In this document: positions 18,672 to 27,774 of the stretch, piece after piece
How the letters are laid out: every line of letters starts with the position of its first letter
Position numbering within the stretch: the stretch's first letter is position 1
From: an uncultured Roseobacter sp.
GTDB taxonomy: Bacteria > Pseudomonadota > Alphaproteobacteria > Rhodobacterales > Rhodobacteraceae
Direction of reading: 5' to 3'
Length of the DNA stretch: 64,000 nucleotides
NCBI RefSeq assembly: GCF_947495025.1
Contig: NZ_CANLXG010000001.1
Span: 1-64,000, forward strand
Notes under the pieces: model-generated
What the model was told of the DNA's origin: nothing
Seen by the model: the letters and a program-made list of their open reading frames with translations, nothing else
Databases searched by the model: none
Made by a program: the position numbers and the translations under genes

Positions 18672-19577
18672 TCAGATTTTCTGTTTTTCTCTCAGCTGTT
18701 TACGGTAGCTGATGATCTCGTCCTGGACGAAGTCTTTGAAGGCGGCAACCCGCTGCGAATGGCGCAGCTCCTCGGGATATGCCAGAAAAACAGGCACATC
18801 TGCCGACTCAAGGTCTGGCAGAACCTGAACCAGATCAGGGAAGTCCTGGGTGACGTAGTCGGGCAGCACACCAATCCCGAGATTGTGCAGAACACCCTGA
18901 AGTACGCCGAAGTAGTTGTTTACGGTAAGCAGGGAGCGCAGGTTATAGGTCATCAGGTGCTGCACAAGACTGCGGCCCGCACCGACCTGATCGCTGTCCG
19001 TGTTCTGACAGATCAGCCGGTGGTCCTCGATGTCGTCGATCTCCCGTGGCGCAGCATGTGCGTCGAGATAGTCAGGTGTCGCGTAAAGACACATGCGGAT
19101 CATCATGAGCTTTTTGCGGATCAGGTCTGCCTGGCTGGGTTCCTTCATGCGGATGGCGACATCCGCCTCGCGCATCGGCAGGTCAAGCACACGCTCTTCC
19201 AGCATCAGGTCGATCTTGAGATCCGGATACTGCTCGTAAAGTTTTGGCAGGCGCGGGGCCAGCCACAGCGTGCCGAACCCGGTGGTCGTCGTGACCCGCA
19301 GTTCGCCAAAGACTTCTTCCTCGCTGTCCCGGATGCGCGCAGAAGCGGTATCAAGGCGCCGGGACATCGCCGATGTGGCGTCAAACAGCAGCTCGCCCTG
19401 TTCCGTCAGGATGAGCCCGCGTGCGTGACGATGAAAAAGCGTTGCATTGAGCGATTCTTCGAGGCCGCGGATCTGACGGCTGACGGCCGATTGCGACAGG
19501 TTCAGCTTGTCACCCGCATGCGTCAGGGACCCCGCATCCGCAACCGCGTGGAATATTCTCAGTTTGTCCCAGTCCAT
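18672..19577 (-). CDS. LysR-family regulator, VtlR/LsrB-like
   Basis: A 301-residue LysR-type transcription factor. The N-terminal winged helix-turn-helix covers about 1-60 (MDWDKLRIFHAVADAGSLTH, then NLSQSAVSRQIRGLEESL), and the effector domain about 90-290. The DWDKLRIFH start and the LFHRHARGLILTEQGE stretch match what I recall of VtlR (Brucella) and LsrB (Sinorhizobium). These regulators control AbcR small RNAs and envelope or redox functions. I chose the ATG at 19577 to match those N-termini; a GTG at 19601 would add 8 residues. A predicted sRNA lies just downstream, and the indolepyruvate oxidoreductase gene is divergent. Confidence 0.85.
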   Translation of the reverse strand: MDWDKLRIFHAVADAGSLTHAGDKLNLSQSAVSRQIRGLEESLNATLFHRHARGLILTEQGELLFDATSAMSRRLDTASARIRDSEEEVFGELRVTTTTGFGTLWLAPRLPKLYEQYPDLKIDLMLEERVLDLPMREADVAIRMKEPSQADLIRKKLMMIRMCLYATPDYLDAHAAPREIDDIEDHRLICQNTDSDQVGAGRSLVQHLMTYNLRSLLTVNNYFGVLQGVLHNLGIGVLPDYVTQDFPDLVQVLPDLESADVPVFLAYPEELRHSQRVAAFKDFVQDEIISYRKQLREKQKI

Positions 19578-19651
19578 GACGTATCCCGAAAAAGTGTTCA
19601 CGGGTTGGTAGCGCTATCCGGCCCGGAAATACAGACTCGACAGCGGGGCGC

Positions 19652-19676
19652 AGGGTGATTTTGCAGAATTCACCCT
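19652..19676. promoter_or_regulatory. Inverted repeat upstream of the indolepyruvate oxidoreductase gene
   Basis: Perfect 7-base arms AGGGTGA (19652-19658) and TCACCCT (19670-19676) are separated by 11 bases, in the divergent region between the LysR gene and the oxidoreductase gene. It looks like an operator for a dimeric regulator. Which regulator binds is unknown. Confidence 0.4.
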
Positions 19677-19680
19677 ATAC

Positions 19681-19699
19681 AGGTCAGCTTTTGTGACCT
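19681..19699. promoter_or_regulatory. Second inverted repeat upstream of the indolepyruvate oxidoreductase gene
   Basis: Perfect 6-base arms AGGTCA and TGACCT are separated by 7 bases, about 50 bases before the chosen start codon at 19750. It may be part of the same control region as the dyad at 19652-19676, but the arm sequences differ. Confidence 0.4.
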
Positions 19700-19749
19700 A
19701 TTATTGAGGGAAATATGTGCAACACTGGATACGCCGGGGAGGGCGCCTG

Positions 19750-22700
19750 ATGAGCACGCAGAAGATTACACTCAATGACCGGTATGACCTGGATAAAAGT
19801 CCGGTGTTGCTGAACGGCACGCAGGCGCTGGTGCGGCTGATGCTGATGCAGAAGGCACGCGACAGGGCCGCCGGGCTCAACACAGCGGGCCTGGTGACAG
19901 GGTACCGCGGCTCGCCTCTTGGGGCGGTGGATATGCAGATGCAGCGCGCGCTCAGGCCGCTGACCGAGCACGACATCACCTTTCAGGCCGGTCTGAATGA
20001 GGATCTCGCGGCCACGGCGCTCTGGGGCAGCCAGCAGGCTGAACTGCGCGGCGAGGGACGCTATGACGGCGTCTTCGGGCTGTGGTACGGCAAAGGGCCG
20101 GGCGTTGATCGTTCCGGCGATGTGATGCGTCATGCCAATATGGCGGGTTCCTCCAGGTTCGGCGGCGTGCTGATGGCCATGGGCGACGACCATACCGGCG
20201 AGTCGTCGACCGTTCTGCATCAGTCCGAGTTTGCCATGGTTGACGCCTATATGCCCGTCGTCAGCCCTGCGGGTGTTCAGGAAGTGCTGGACTATGGTCT
20301 CTATGGTTTTGCCCTGTCGCGCTATGCCGGTGTCTGGGTCGGGCTGAAAACGATGAAAGACACCGTGGAGGTCACATCCGTAGTGGATGGCGATCCGGAT
20401 CGTCTGTCTTTTGTGACGCCGGATTACGAATTGCCGGAAGGTGGTCTGAATATCCGGTTGCCTGACGAGCGTATCGAGCAGGAAGCGCGTCTGATTGACC
20501 ATAAACGGTATGCGGCCGAGGCCTTTTCCCATGCCAACAGGATGGACAGGCGGGTGTGGGGAAAGCCGGGTGCGAAAATCGGGTTTGTGGCTGCCGGCAA
20601 GAACTGGCTCGATCTGGTCCACGCTCTGAGCCTCCTGAATATCGACGAAGCCGCAGCGGAACGCCTGGGGATCACGACATACAAAGTCGGACAGACCTGG
20701 CCACTGGACATGAAGGGCTTTCACGACTGGGCCGAGGGCCTCGACCTGATCGTGGTCATCGAGGAAAAGCGCAAACTGATCGAAGTGCAGATCAAAGAGG
20801 CTATCTTTGATGATCGCCGCGGCCGTCGTGTCTATGGCGGGCGCAAGGAGGGCGAGGAGTTTTTCTCCTCAAAATGGGCTCTCGACCCTGTTGATATTGC
20901 ACAGAAGCTTGGTCAGGTGCTGGTGGAAGAAGGCAGGAGCAATGAGGCCATAACGGCAGGTCTGGCGGTGCTCGAAGAAGCAAAGCGCGCGGACAACGCT
21001 ACCGAGATTGCCGCCCGTCTGCCTTATTTCTGCTCCGGCTGCCCGCACAACACATCGACAAAAGTGCCTGATGGCAGCCGCGCCTACGCGGGGATCGGAT
21101 GCCATTTTATGGCGATCTGGATGGACCGCGAAACCTCAGGATTCACCCATATGGGCGGTGAGGGTGCAAACTGGATCGGAGAGGCACCTTTTTCCACCCG
21201 GGATCATGTGTTCCAGAACCTTGGCGACGGCACGTATAATCACTCGGGCGTTCAGGCGATCCGGGCTGCTCTGAGCAACGGCACAAACATCACCTACAAG
21301 ATTCTTTACAACGATGCTGTCGCAATGACCGGCGGGCAGGGTAACGATGGCGATCTTTCAGCACCGCGTATCGTGAATGAGCTGCGCGCGATGGGGCTCA
21401 GGCACCTTGCTGTGGTCTATGACGAAAAAGAAGATATTGATTTTGATGCCTTAAAAGGCGTCGAAATCCATGAGCGGGCACATTTGCAAACTGTTCAGGA
21501 GAAATTTGCAAAGACACCGGGTGTCAGCGCCATTGTCTATATCCAGACCTGTGCCGCTGAGAAACGCAGGCGGCGCAAAAGGGGGCTGTTTCCGGACCCG
21601 GACAAACGGGTTTTCATCAATACCGACGTCTGCGAAGGCTGTGGTGACTGTGGTGTGCAGTCAAATTGTGTGTCCGTCGTACCCAAAGAAACCGAACTGG
21701 GCCGAAAACGGGCGATTGATCAGTCGAGCTGCAACAAGGATTTCAGTTGCGTCAAAGGCTTCTGTCCCTCGTTTGTGACGCTGGAGGGCGCGAAACTCCG
21801 CAAGGAGCCAACGGCCAGTCTTGATCTGCCGGATCTGCCTGCGCCTGTCCTGCCGTCAATTGATGGCACATTCAATGTAATCATCACCGGCGTCGGAGGC
21901 ACTGGCGTTGTCACCATCGGCGCTGTGATGGCGCAGGCCGCGCATCTGGATGGCAAAGGGGCGGGTATGATGGAAATGGCCGGCCTTGCGCAGAAGGGCG
22001 GTGCTGTGCACATACACTGCCGCCTTGCAAATAATCCCGGCGATATCAGTGCGATACGGGTCGCTACCGGCGAGGCAGATGCGCTCATCGGCGGTGATCT
22101 CGTGGTTTCAGCGGGTGCGAAGACGCTTGGGCTGACCCGTACGGGACGCACCGGCGCAGTGGTGAACAGCCATGAAATTATCACCGGTGATTTTACACGG
22201 GACACAGAATTCCGCCTGCCGCAGGAGCAGCTGACCATTGCATTGGAATCGCGTCTGCGCGACCGTCTGGCGTTGTTTGATGCATCAGAGCTGGCGCGGG
22301 TGACACTCGGGGATTCGATCTTTTCCAACATGATGATTTTTGGCGCAGCCTGGCAAAAAGGCTACCTGCCGCTCTCAGAAGAAGCGATCCGTGAGGCAAT
22401 AGCGCTCAACGGTGCCGCGGTTGAACGCAATCTGCGCGCTTTTGACATCGGACGCTGGGCAGTGACCCATCCCGAAGACGCCGCGGCTCTGATGCAGCCC
22501 AACGTCGTGGAACTGCCCAGATCCACCGAAGAGAAGATAAACTTCCGCGCGGACCACCTTGTCGCCTACCAGGGTCGCCGTCTCGCACGCCGGTACAGAC
22601 GGTTTGTTGAGATGATCACGGACCCTGAGGCGCAAAGGGCCGCTTTAAAGTCGTATCACAAGCTTTTGTCATATAAGGATGAATACGAAGTAGCGCGCCT

Positions 22701-23148
22701 TCTGGGTTCTACGGCGGAAAAGGCCGGCGCCGAGTTCGACGGCGATTTCCGGATGACCTATCACCTTGCTCCGCCAATGCTGTCCGGAAAAGGTCCGGAC
22801 GGGCGCCCGGCCAAGCGAACGTTTGGCCCCTGGATCGAACGGCCGCTGCGTCTGCTTGCTCGTCTGCGGTTCCTGCGCGGCACGCCGCTTGATGTCTTTG
22901 GCTATACCGAAGAGCGACGCATGGAGCGCGCGCTTATCAGGCAGTATGAAAAGGATATGAAGGAAGTCCTGCCGCTTCTGAATGACGTCACGCGCCCGGC
23001 GGTTCTGGCACTGGCCGAACTCCCGATGCAGATCCGCGGCTTTGGCCCGGTGAAACACGCAAACGCCGAAAAAGCGGCAGTCACGCGCGCCGCACTTCTG
23101 CAAACGATCCGCGCCGGAGGCCCGGCGGCCTCACAGGCAGCAGAGTGA
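19750..23148 (+). CDS. Indolepyruvate ferredoxin oxidoreductase, fused subunits
   Basis: A 1132-residue thiamine-pyrophosphate, iron-sulfur 2-oxoacid oxidoreductase. It decarboxylates aryl pyruvates (from Trp, Phe, Tyr) to aryl-acetyl-CoA and passes electrons to ferredoxin. The alpha-type part comes first. A ferredoxin-like cysteine set is at 628, 631, 634 and 640 (CEGCGDCGVQSNC), with further Cys near 660-672. The C-terminal part holds the gamma-type domain (ITGVGGTGVVTIG). I chose the ATG at 19750 behind GGGGAGG; an in-frame start at 19717 exists. A PaaG-like gene lies about 7 kb downstream, but no complete phenylacetate pathway is seen. Confidence 0.88.
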   Translation: MSTQKITLNDRYDLDKSPVLLNGTQALVRLMLMQKARDRAAGLNTAGLVTGYRGSPLGAVDMQMQRALRPLTEHDITFQAGLNEDLAATALWGSQQAELRGEGRYDGVFGLWYGKGPGVDRSGDVMRHANMAGSSRFGGVLMAMGDDHTGESSTVLHQSEFAMVDAYMPVVSPAGVQEVLDYGLYGFALSRYAGVWVGLKTMKDTVEVTSVVDGDPDRLSFVTPDYELPEGGLNIRLPDERIEQEARLIDHKRYAAEAFSHANRMDRRVWGKPGAKIGFVAAGKNWLDLVHALSLLNIDEAAAERLGITTYKVGQTWPLDMKGFHDWAEGLDLIVVIEEKRKLIEVQIKEAIFDDRRGRRVYGGRKEGEEFFSSKWALDPVDIAQKLGQVLVEEGRSNEAITAGLAVLEEAKRADNATEIAARLPYFCSGCPHNTSTKVPDGSRAYAGIGCHFMAIWMDRETSGFTHMGGEGANWIGEAPFSTRDHVFQNLGDGTYNHSGVQAIRAALSNGTNITYKILYNDAVAMTGGQGNDGDLSAPRIVNELRAMGLRHLAVVYDEKEDIDFDALKGVEIHERAHLQTVQEKFAKTPGVSAIVYIQTCAAEKRRRRKRGLFPDPDKRVFINTDVCEGCGDCGVQSNCVSVVPKETELGRKRAIDQSSCNKDFSCVKGFCPSFVTLEGAKLRKEPTASLDLPDLPAPVLPSIDGTFNVIITGVGGTGVVTIGAVMAQAAHLDGKGAGMMEMAGLAQKGGAVHIHCRLANNPGDISAIRVATGEADALIGGDLVVSAGAKTLGLTRTGRTGAVVNSHEIITGDFTRDTEFRLPQEQLTIALESRLRDRLALFDASELARVTLGDSIFSNMMIFGAAWQKGYLPLSEEAIREAIALNGAAVERNLRAFDIGRWAVTHPEDAAALMQPNVVELPRSTEEKINFRADHLVAYQGRRLARRYRRFVEMITDPEAQRAALKSYHKLLSYKDEYEVARLLGSTAEKAGAEFDGDFRMTYHLAPPMLSGKGPDGRPAKRTFGPWIERPLRLLARLRFLRGTPLDVFGYTEERRMERALIRQYEKDMKEVLPLLNDVTRPAVLALAELPMQIRGFGPVKHANAEKAAVTRAALLQTIRAGGPAASQAAE

Positions 23149-23204
23149 ATTTACAGGATTGTCATACACGCGGGGCATGATAGGTCCACCTGCAAATCTG
23201 AGCC

Positions 23205-24104
23205 GTGCGAAAGGACATCAGGGCTTTGTCTATCCGTTCAAAAGCCGCGGCGGACATCAGCTATTCCTATTCAGCTGAATCCCGTGGGGGCCGCGCCCTG
23301 ATCCGGCTGATGGAAAACTCAACCGGTCGGCTGAGGCTAATCCGGCGCGCCAGGGGCTATGAAACAGAAGTCGCAGCCGGGCGGGATTTCTTTGATGTGA
23401 TGGTTGAGCGCTATGGGCTGACCCTCGATGTTGCGGAGGGCGCGCTCGATAATATTCCCCGGAGCGGCCCGCTCATACTGCTGGCCAATCACCCATACGG
23501 CATTCTTGATGGCCTGATGATGGGACATATTCTGGCGCGAACGCGCGGCGATTTCCGTATCCTGGCAAATTCTGTGTTTCGCAGGTCTGCGGATCTGAAC
23601 CGTGTCGTTCTGCCGATCAGCTTCGACGAAACGCGGGAGGCGGTGGCCGCCAACATCACCACCCGGAAAAAGGCGCTGGATTACCTGGCTGCCGGCGGTG
23701 CGATCGGAGTTTTCCCTGGCGGCACCGTCAGCACGGCCGCACGGCCGTTTTCGACGCCGATGGATCCGGGCTGGCGCAGTTTTACGGCCAGGATGATTGT
23801 GAAATCACGCGCCACCGTCGTGCCGGTATATTTCGAGGGCCACACCAGCCGCCTGTTCCAGATCGCCAGCCATCTGCATAACACACTGCGGATGGGCCTG
23901 CTGATCAAGGAGTTTGGCAAACGGGTCGACACGCCTGTTCGGGTGTCTGTCGGCAGCCCTCTGGATCAGGCGCGCCTTGACTCTTTATCCGGCGACAGTA
24001 AAGCGATGATGGATTTTCTGCGAAAAGCCACGTATGGGCTGTCAGCAGACCCTGCGCAGAAGTTTGAGCTGGGGTATGAATTCGAGGCGCGGCACCGGAA
24101 CTGA
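23205..24104 (+). CDS. Lysophospholipid acyltransferase family protein
   Basis: A 299-residue acyltransferase of the PlsC-like superfamily. The active-site block is N95-H96-PYGIL-D102, that is H-x5-D with the NHPxGxLDG signature of one branch, not the textbook H-x4-D. The second block is [10 protein letters not shown]. It probably acylates a lysophospholipid or another lipid at the inner membrane. The GTG at 23205 gives the longest frame; a TTG at 23226 behind AAAGGAC is an alternative start. It follows the oxidoreductase gene by 56 bases and precedes murI by 26. Confidence 0.78.
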   Translation: MRKDIRALSIRSKAAADISYSYSAESRGGRALIRLMENSTGRLRLIRRARGYETEVAAGRDFFDVMVERYGLTLDVAEGALDNIPRSGPLILLANHPYGILDGLMMGHILARTRGDFRILANSVFRRSADLNRVVLPISFDETREAVAANITTRKKALDYLAAGGAIGVFPGGTVSTAARPFSTPMDPGWRSFTARMIVKSRATVVPVYFEGHTSRLFQIASHLHNTLRMGLLIKEFGKRVDTPVRVSVGSPLDQARLDSLSGDSKAMMDFLRKATYGLSADPAQKFELGYEFEARHRN

Positions 24105-24130
24105 CAGGGTGCTCTGAAGGATCTGGCACC

Positions 24131-24940
24131 ATGGCAGTTGGCATCTTTGACAGTGGACTGGGCGGGCTGACCGTGTGGGATGCGGTCGACCGGCGTCTGC
24201 CTGACCTGCCGGTCGTCTACCTGGCCGACAGCGCACATGCGCCTTATGGTGTGCGCACGGCGGATGATATCTATGCGCTTACCTGCGACGCTACGGAACG
24301 CCTGTTCGATGCAGGCTGCAATCTTGTTGTTCTCGCCTGTAACACGGCCTCTGCTGCCGCGCTGAGGCGGATGCAGGAAAGCTGGGTGCCGGCAGACAAG
24401 CGGGTGCTTGGCGTGTTTGTACCGCTGATCGAAGCGCTGACAGAACGTCAGTGGGGGGACAACTCGCCGCCGCGCGAGGTGGCGGTTCGGCACGTGGCGC
24501 TGTTTGCAACTCCTGCAACTGTTTCCAGCCGCGCGTTTCAGCGGGAGCTTGCCTTTCGCGCGATTGGTGTTGATGTCGAGGCCCAGGCCTGTGGTGGGGT
24601 CGTGGATGCGATTGAAGATGGTGACATGATCCTCGCCGAAGCACTCGTGCGCAGCCATGTTGACGCGCTCAAGCGCAAAATGCCGGATCCCGATGCAGCC
24701 ATTCTGGGCTGTACCCATTATCCTCTGATGGAGGAGTGTTTTCAGTCCGCGCTCGGCCAGGACGTCCGCGTGTTCAGCCAGGCGTCTCTGGTGGCCGACA
24801 GTCTGGCGGATTACCTCGACCGTCACCCCGATATGCTGGGCACCGGCGAGGCCGCATTTCTGACCACGGGTGATGCTGCACGCGTCAGCGACCGGGCAAC
24901 CCAGTTCCTCCGACGACAGATCACGTTCCAGGCAGCCTGA
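24131..24940 (+). CDS. murI: Glutamate racemase
   Basis: A 269-residue cofactor-independent racemase making D-glutamate for peptidoglycan. The proton-shuttling cysteines are C70 ([10 protein letters not shown]) and C194 ([10 protein letters not shown]), with the substrate-binding GIFDSGLGG near the N-terminus (D7, S8). The ATG at 24131 opens the family's usual start. argC follows after 25 bases on the same strand. Confidence 0.92.
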   Translation: MAVGIFDSGLGGLTVWDAVDRRLPDLPVVYLADSAHAPYGVRTADDIYALTCDATERLFDAGCNLVVLACNTASAAALRRMQESWVPADKRVLGVFVPLIEALTERQWGDNSPPREVAVRHVALFATPATVSSRAFQRELAFRAIGVDVEAQACGGVVDAIEDGDMILAEALVRSHVDALKRKMPDPDAAILGCTHYPLMEECFQSALGQDVRVFSQASLVADSLADYLDRHPDMLGTGEAAFLTTGDAARVSDRATQFLRRQITFQAA

Positions 24941-24965
24941 TCTTTCCTCTTTAACGGACCGAACC

Positions 24966-25994
24966 ATGACATATTCCATCGCGATCCTTGGCGCATCCGG
25001 GTACACCGGCGCTGAACTCATCCGGCTGATTGCCGGGCATTCCTCTATGAAAATCAAGGCTCTGGGGGCAAATTCCAAAGCCGGGCAGACGATCGCCCAG
25101 GTGTTTCCGCATCTGCGTCATCTGGCCCTGCCAACTCTTTTGCAAATCGACGAGATCGACTTTGCAAATATTGATCTGTGTTTTTGCGCCCTGCCGCACA
25201 AAACCAGCCAGGAAGTCATCGCCCGGTTGCCGCGCTCTCTCAGGATTGTTGATCTGAGCGCGGATTTCAGGCTGCGTGACCCGGCGGCCTACAAACAGTG
25301 GTATGGCAATGACCATGCCGCCGCAGAGATCCAGAAAGAGGCGGTTTATGGACTGACAGAGTTTTACCGCGACGAGATCCGGAGCGCGCGGCTTGTGGCC
25401 GGTACGGGCTGTAACGCTGCGACAGGCCAGTACATGCTGAGACCGCTGATTGCAGACGGTCTGGTTGATCTGGACGACATAATACTGGACCTGAAGTGCG
25501 CGGTTTCAGGTGCCGGCCGCAGTCTGAAGGAGAACCTTCTTCATGCGGAGTTGTCAGAAGGCTACAACGCCTATGCGGTCGGGGGCACACACCGGCATCT
25601 GGGTGAGTTCGATCAGGAGTTCTCGGCGCTCGCGGGCAGGCCGGTCAGGGTACAGTTTACCCCGCATCTGATCCCGGCCAACCGCGGAATCCTTGCGACA
25701 GCTTACGTTAAGGGCGACGCGCAAGCTATTCATAAATCGTTTGAAACTGCATACTCGAACGAGCCATTCCTTGAGGTTCTGCCTTTTGGTGAAGTGCCGG
25801 GGACCCGTCATATCAGGGGGTCAAACTTCTGTCATATCGGCGTTTCACAGGACCGTATCTCCGGGCGGACGATCATCGTCGGTGTGCTGGATAACCTGAC
25901 AAAAGGTAGCAGTGGCCAGGCGTTGCAAAACGCCAATCTGATGTTAGGTATTGAGGAGACCGAGGGGCTGATGATGGCTCCGCTCTTCCCGTGA
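24966..25994 (+). CDS. argC: N-acetyl-gamma-glutamyl-phosphate reductase
   Basis: A 342-residue NADPH-dependent enzyme of arginine synthesis. The nucleotide-binding start [10 protein letters not shown] is at 9-18 and the catalytic cysteine is C149 in [10 protein letters not shown]. The ATG at 24966 begins the conserved domain; the frame is open upstream into murI but not in a conserved way. The cytochrome c maturation gene ccmE starts 6 bases after the stop, so it probably shares the transcript. Confidence 0.93.
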   Translation: MTYSIAILGASGYTGAELIRLIAGHSSMKIKALGANSKAGQTIAQVFPHLRHLALPTLLQIDEIDFANIDLCFCALPHKTSQEVIARLPRSLRIVDLSADFRLRDPAAYKQWYGNDHAAAEIQKEAVYGLTEFYRDEIRSARLVAGTGCNAATGQYMLRPLIADGLVDLDDIILDLKCAVSGAGRSLKENLLHAELSEGYNAYAVGGTHRHLGEFDQEFSALAGRPVRVQFTPHLIPANRGILATAYVKGDAQAIHKSFETAYSNEPFLEVLPFGEVPGTRHIRGSNFCHIGVSQDRISGRTIIVGVLDNLTKGSSGQALQNANLMLGIEETEGLMMAPLFP

Positions 25995-26000
25995 GGTTGC

Positions 26001-26444
26001 ATGAAAAACCTGAAGAAACAACGTCGTATCCAGGTTGTGGCTGTTGCCGCGGTGGCGCTCGTTCTGTCCACTGTTTTGATCGGCTATGCGATGCGCGACG
26101 GGATCAATTTCTTTCGGGCGCCCAGCCAGGTTCTTGCGGAACCGCCGGGCCCCGAAGAAGTTTTCCGGATCGGCGGTCTGGTAGAGGAGGGCTCTCTGAA
26201 GCGGGGTCAGGGCGAGACGATCCGCTTCAGCGTGACAGATGGCGGAGCAGTTGTGCCGGTGACATATACCGGAGTTCTGCCTGATCTGTTCGAAGAAAAT
26301 CAGGGCATGGTCGGGACCGGAAGATACATTAATGGTGTCTTTGAAGCATCTGAAATTCTTGCAAAACATGATGAAACTTACATGCCAACCGAGGTGGTCG
26401 ACGCCCTGAAGGCCCAGGGCGTGTATAAAGATCCCGACACCTAG
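26001..26444 (+). CDS. ccmE: Cytochrome c maturation heme chaperone CcmE
   Basis: A 147-residue periplasmic chaperone anchored by one N-terminal membrane helix (about 11-29). It holds heme covalently before delivery to CcmF/CcmH. The heme-binding histidine is H123 with Y127 in the KHDETYMP motif. The partners ccmF and ccmH are downstream, but two lysis-type genes intervene. argC is 6 bases upstream. The ccmABCDG genes are not in the window. Confidence 0.92.
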   Translation: MKNLKKQRRIQVVAVAAVALVLSTVLIGYAMRDGINFFRAPSQVLAEPPGPEEVFRIGGLVEEGSLKRGQGETIRFSVTDGGAVVPVTYTGVLPDLFEENQGMVGTGRYINGVFEASEILAKHDETYMPTEVVDALKAQGVYKDPDT

Positions 26445-26493
26445 CACCGTCACGGTGGTATCAGCTTAATTTAACAGCCTTATCGCAGTCTCC

Positions 26494-26513
26494 TGCGCAA
26501 CGTTATTTGCGCA
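26494..26513 (+). promoter_or_regulatory. Inverted repeat abutting the muramidase ribosome site
   Basis: Perfect 7-base arms TGCGCAA and TTGCGCA enclose a 6-base loop and end directly before AAAGGGGA, the ribosome site for the ATG at 26526. An AT-rich TTAATTTAAC patch lies upstream at 26466-26475. The hairpin could shape translation, or the dyad could be a protein site. It hints that the muramidase-holin pair has its own control. Confidence 0.4.
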
Positions 26514-26525
26514 AAGGGGACAGCG

Positions 26526-27137
26526 ATGCAGACCGTCAGGCAGATCGCCACAGAAATTGTGGCGCGCGAAGGTGGCTTTGTGAATGACCCGGATGATCCG
26601 GGCGGGGCCACGAATTTTGGTGTCACGATACACACCATGCGGCGACTGGGGCTCGACCTTGATCAGGACGGTCTGGTGAACGTGTCTGACGTGCGCGCAC
26701 TCACAAGAGAGCAGGCCGTTGAAATCTTTGAAAAACACTATTTCGAAAAGCCGCTGATCGGAAAGCTGCCACAAGCGCTGCATGCAACTGTTTTCGACAT
26801 GTATGTAAATGCGGGCAGCAATGCGATCCGCATATTGCAGCGTTTGCTGCGAGACATGGGTCACGATCTGGCTGTTGATGGTATTCTGGGCTCCAAAACC
26901 ATAGGTGCGGCGCAGGCGGCGTGGATGGAAGCTCCGGATTACTTTGTGGATGCCTACGGAATCGCACGCCGCAACTACTATTTCCGCATCGCGGATCGCC
27001 GGGCAGCCAGTCGCAAATACGCGCGCACCCGGGCCGGCGGCAAAGGCGGATGGATCCGCCGTGCGGAGGAGTTTATTGCGCCGCGTTTTCATCTCACAGA
27101 CCAGCAGTTCAGGGAAAGGATCTCGGCATGGGCCTGA
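26526..27137 (+). CDS. GH108-type N-acetylmuramidase (lysis enzyme)
   Basis: A 203-residue putative peptidoglycan hydrolase of the glycoside hydrolase 108 / holin-associated muramidase family. The catalytic glutamate is E15 in AREGGFVNDPDDPGG, and the conserved ATNFGVT follows. The C-terminal half (about 95-170) corresponds to the peptidoglycan-binding region usual in this family. There is no signal peptide, so export would rely on a holin, and a holin gene overlaps its 3' end by 10 bases. The pair sits between ccmE and ccmF with no other phage genes nearby. Confidence 0.85.
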   Translation: MQTVRQIATEIVAREGGFVNDPDDPGGATNFGVTIHTMRRLGLDLDQDGLVNVSDVRALTREQAVEIFEKHYFEKPLIGKLPQALHATVFDMYVNAGSNAIRILQRLLRDMGHDLAVDGILGSKTIGAAQAAWMEAPDYFVDAYGIARRNYYFRIADRRAASRKYARTRAGGKGGWIRRAEEFIAPRFHLTDQQFRERISAWA

Positions 27138-27715
27138 TCACAGGAATTCTGAACACCATATTTGGTGGCAACCGCAATGTGTTGAAAGAGACAGTTGAAG
27201 TATTTCACCGCAATGCCGAAGAGGACGCAACCCGCGATCAGGAGCTGCGGATCGAATCCCTCAAACAATATGCTGCGGAGTTTGAAACCCGCCGTGACGG
27301 CCTTTTCGACCGGATCATGGACGGGATAAACCGGATCCCGCGACCAGCGCTGGCGCTTGGCACGCTTGCTCTTTTTGTCGCGGCGATGACGGATCCGGTA
27401 TGGTTCTCGGCCCGGATGCAGGGAATTGCCCTCGTTCCCGAACCGTTGTGGTGGCTGCTTGGGGTTATTGTCTCGTTCTACTTCGGTGCCCGCCATCAGG
27501 TAAAAAGTCAGCAGTTTCAGCGCTCTATTGCCCAGACAATGGCGCATGCGCCCCGTGTGATCAAAAACATCGCGGCGTTGCACGCGCTGCGGGCAGACAC
27601 TCCGGGCGCTGCCGACACGGGATCTGACAGCCGGCTTGGTCTGATGTCTCTTGAACCTGATCACAACGCAGCGCTCACAGAGTGGAAAACCACCGTACCA
27701 CCCGCGACAAAGTGA
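27128..27715 (+). CDS. Holin family protein
   Basis: A 195-residue membrane protein. An amphipathic, charged N-terminal region (1-70) is followed by two membrane helices at about 74-94 and 105-121, then a basic cytoplasmic tail. It matches the holin family associated with GH108 muramidases. Start at ATG 27128, which lies inside the muramidase frame and overlaps its stop by 10 bases, so translation is likely coupled. Its role would be to let the signal-less muramidase reach the cell wall, or else to act as a regulated membrane pore in envelope remodelling. Confidence 0.78.
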   Translation: MGLITGILNTIFGGNRNVLKETVEVFHRNAEEDATRDQELRIESLKQYAAEFETRRDGLFDRIMDGINRIPRPALALGTLALFVAAMTDPVWFSARMQGIALVPEPLWWLLGVIVSFYFGARHQVKSQQFQRSIAQTMAHAPRVIKNIAALHALRADTPGAADTGSDSRLGLMSLEPDHNAALTEWKTTVPPATK

Positions 27716-27774
27716 TCACCTGATCCGGTGCTTTCGCATTGGACGCAGGCGGGGCGGAGCTTATACTCTGCCCC

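Noticed and set aside
26526..27715. Prophage remnant
   Set aside because: Only muramidase and holin are present; no integrase, capsid or tail genes, and flanking ccm genes are intact.
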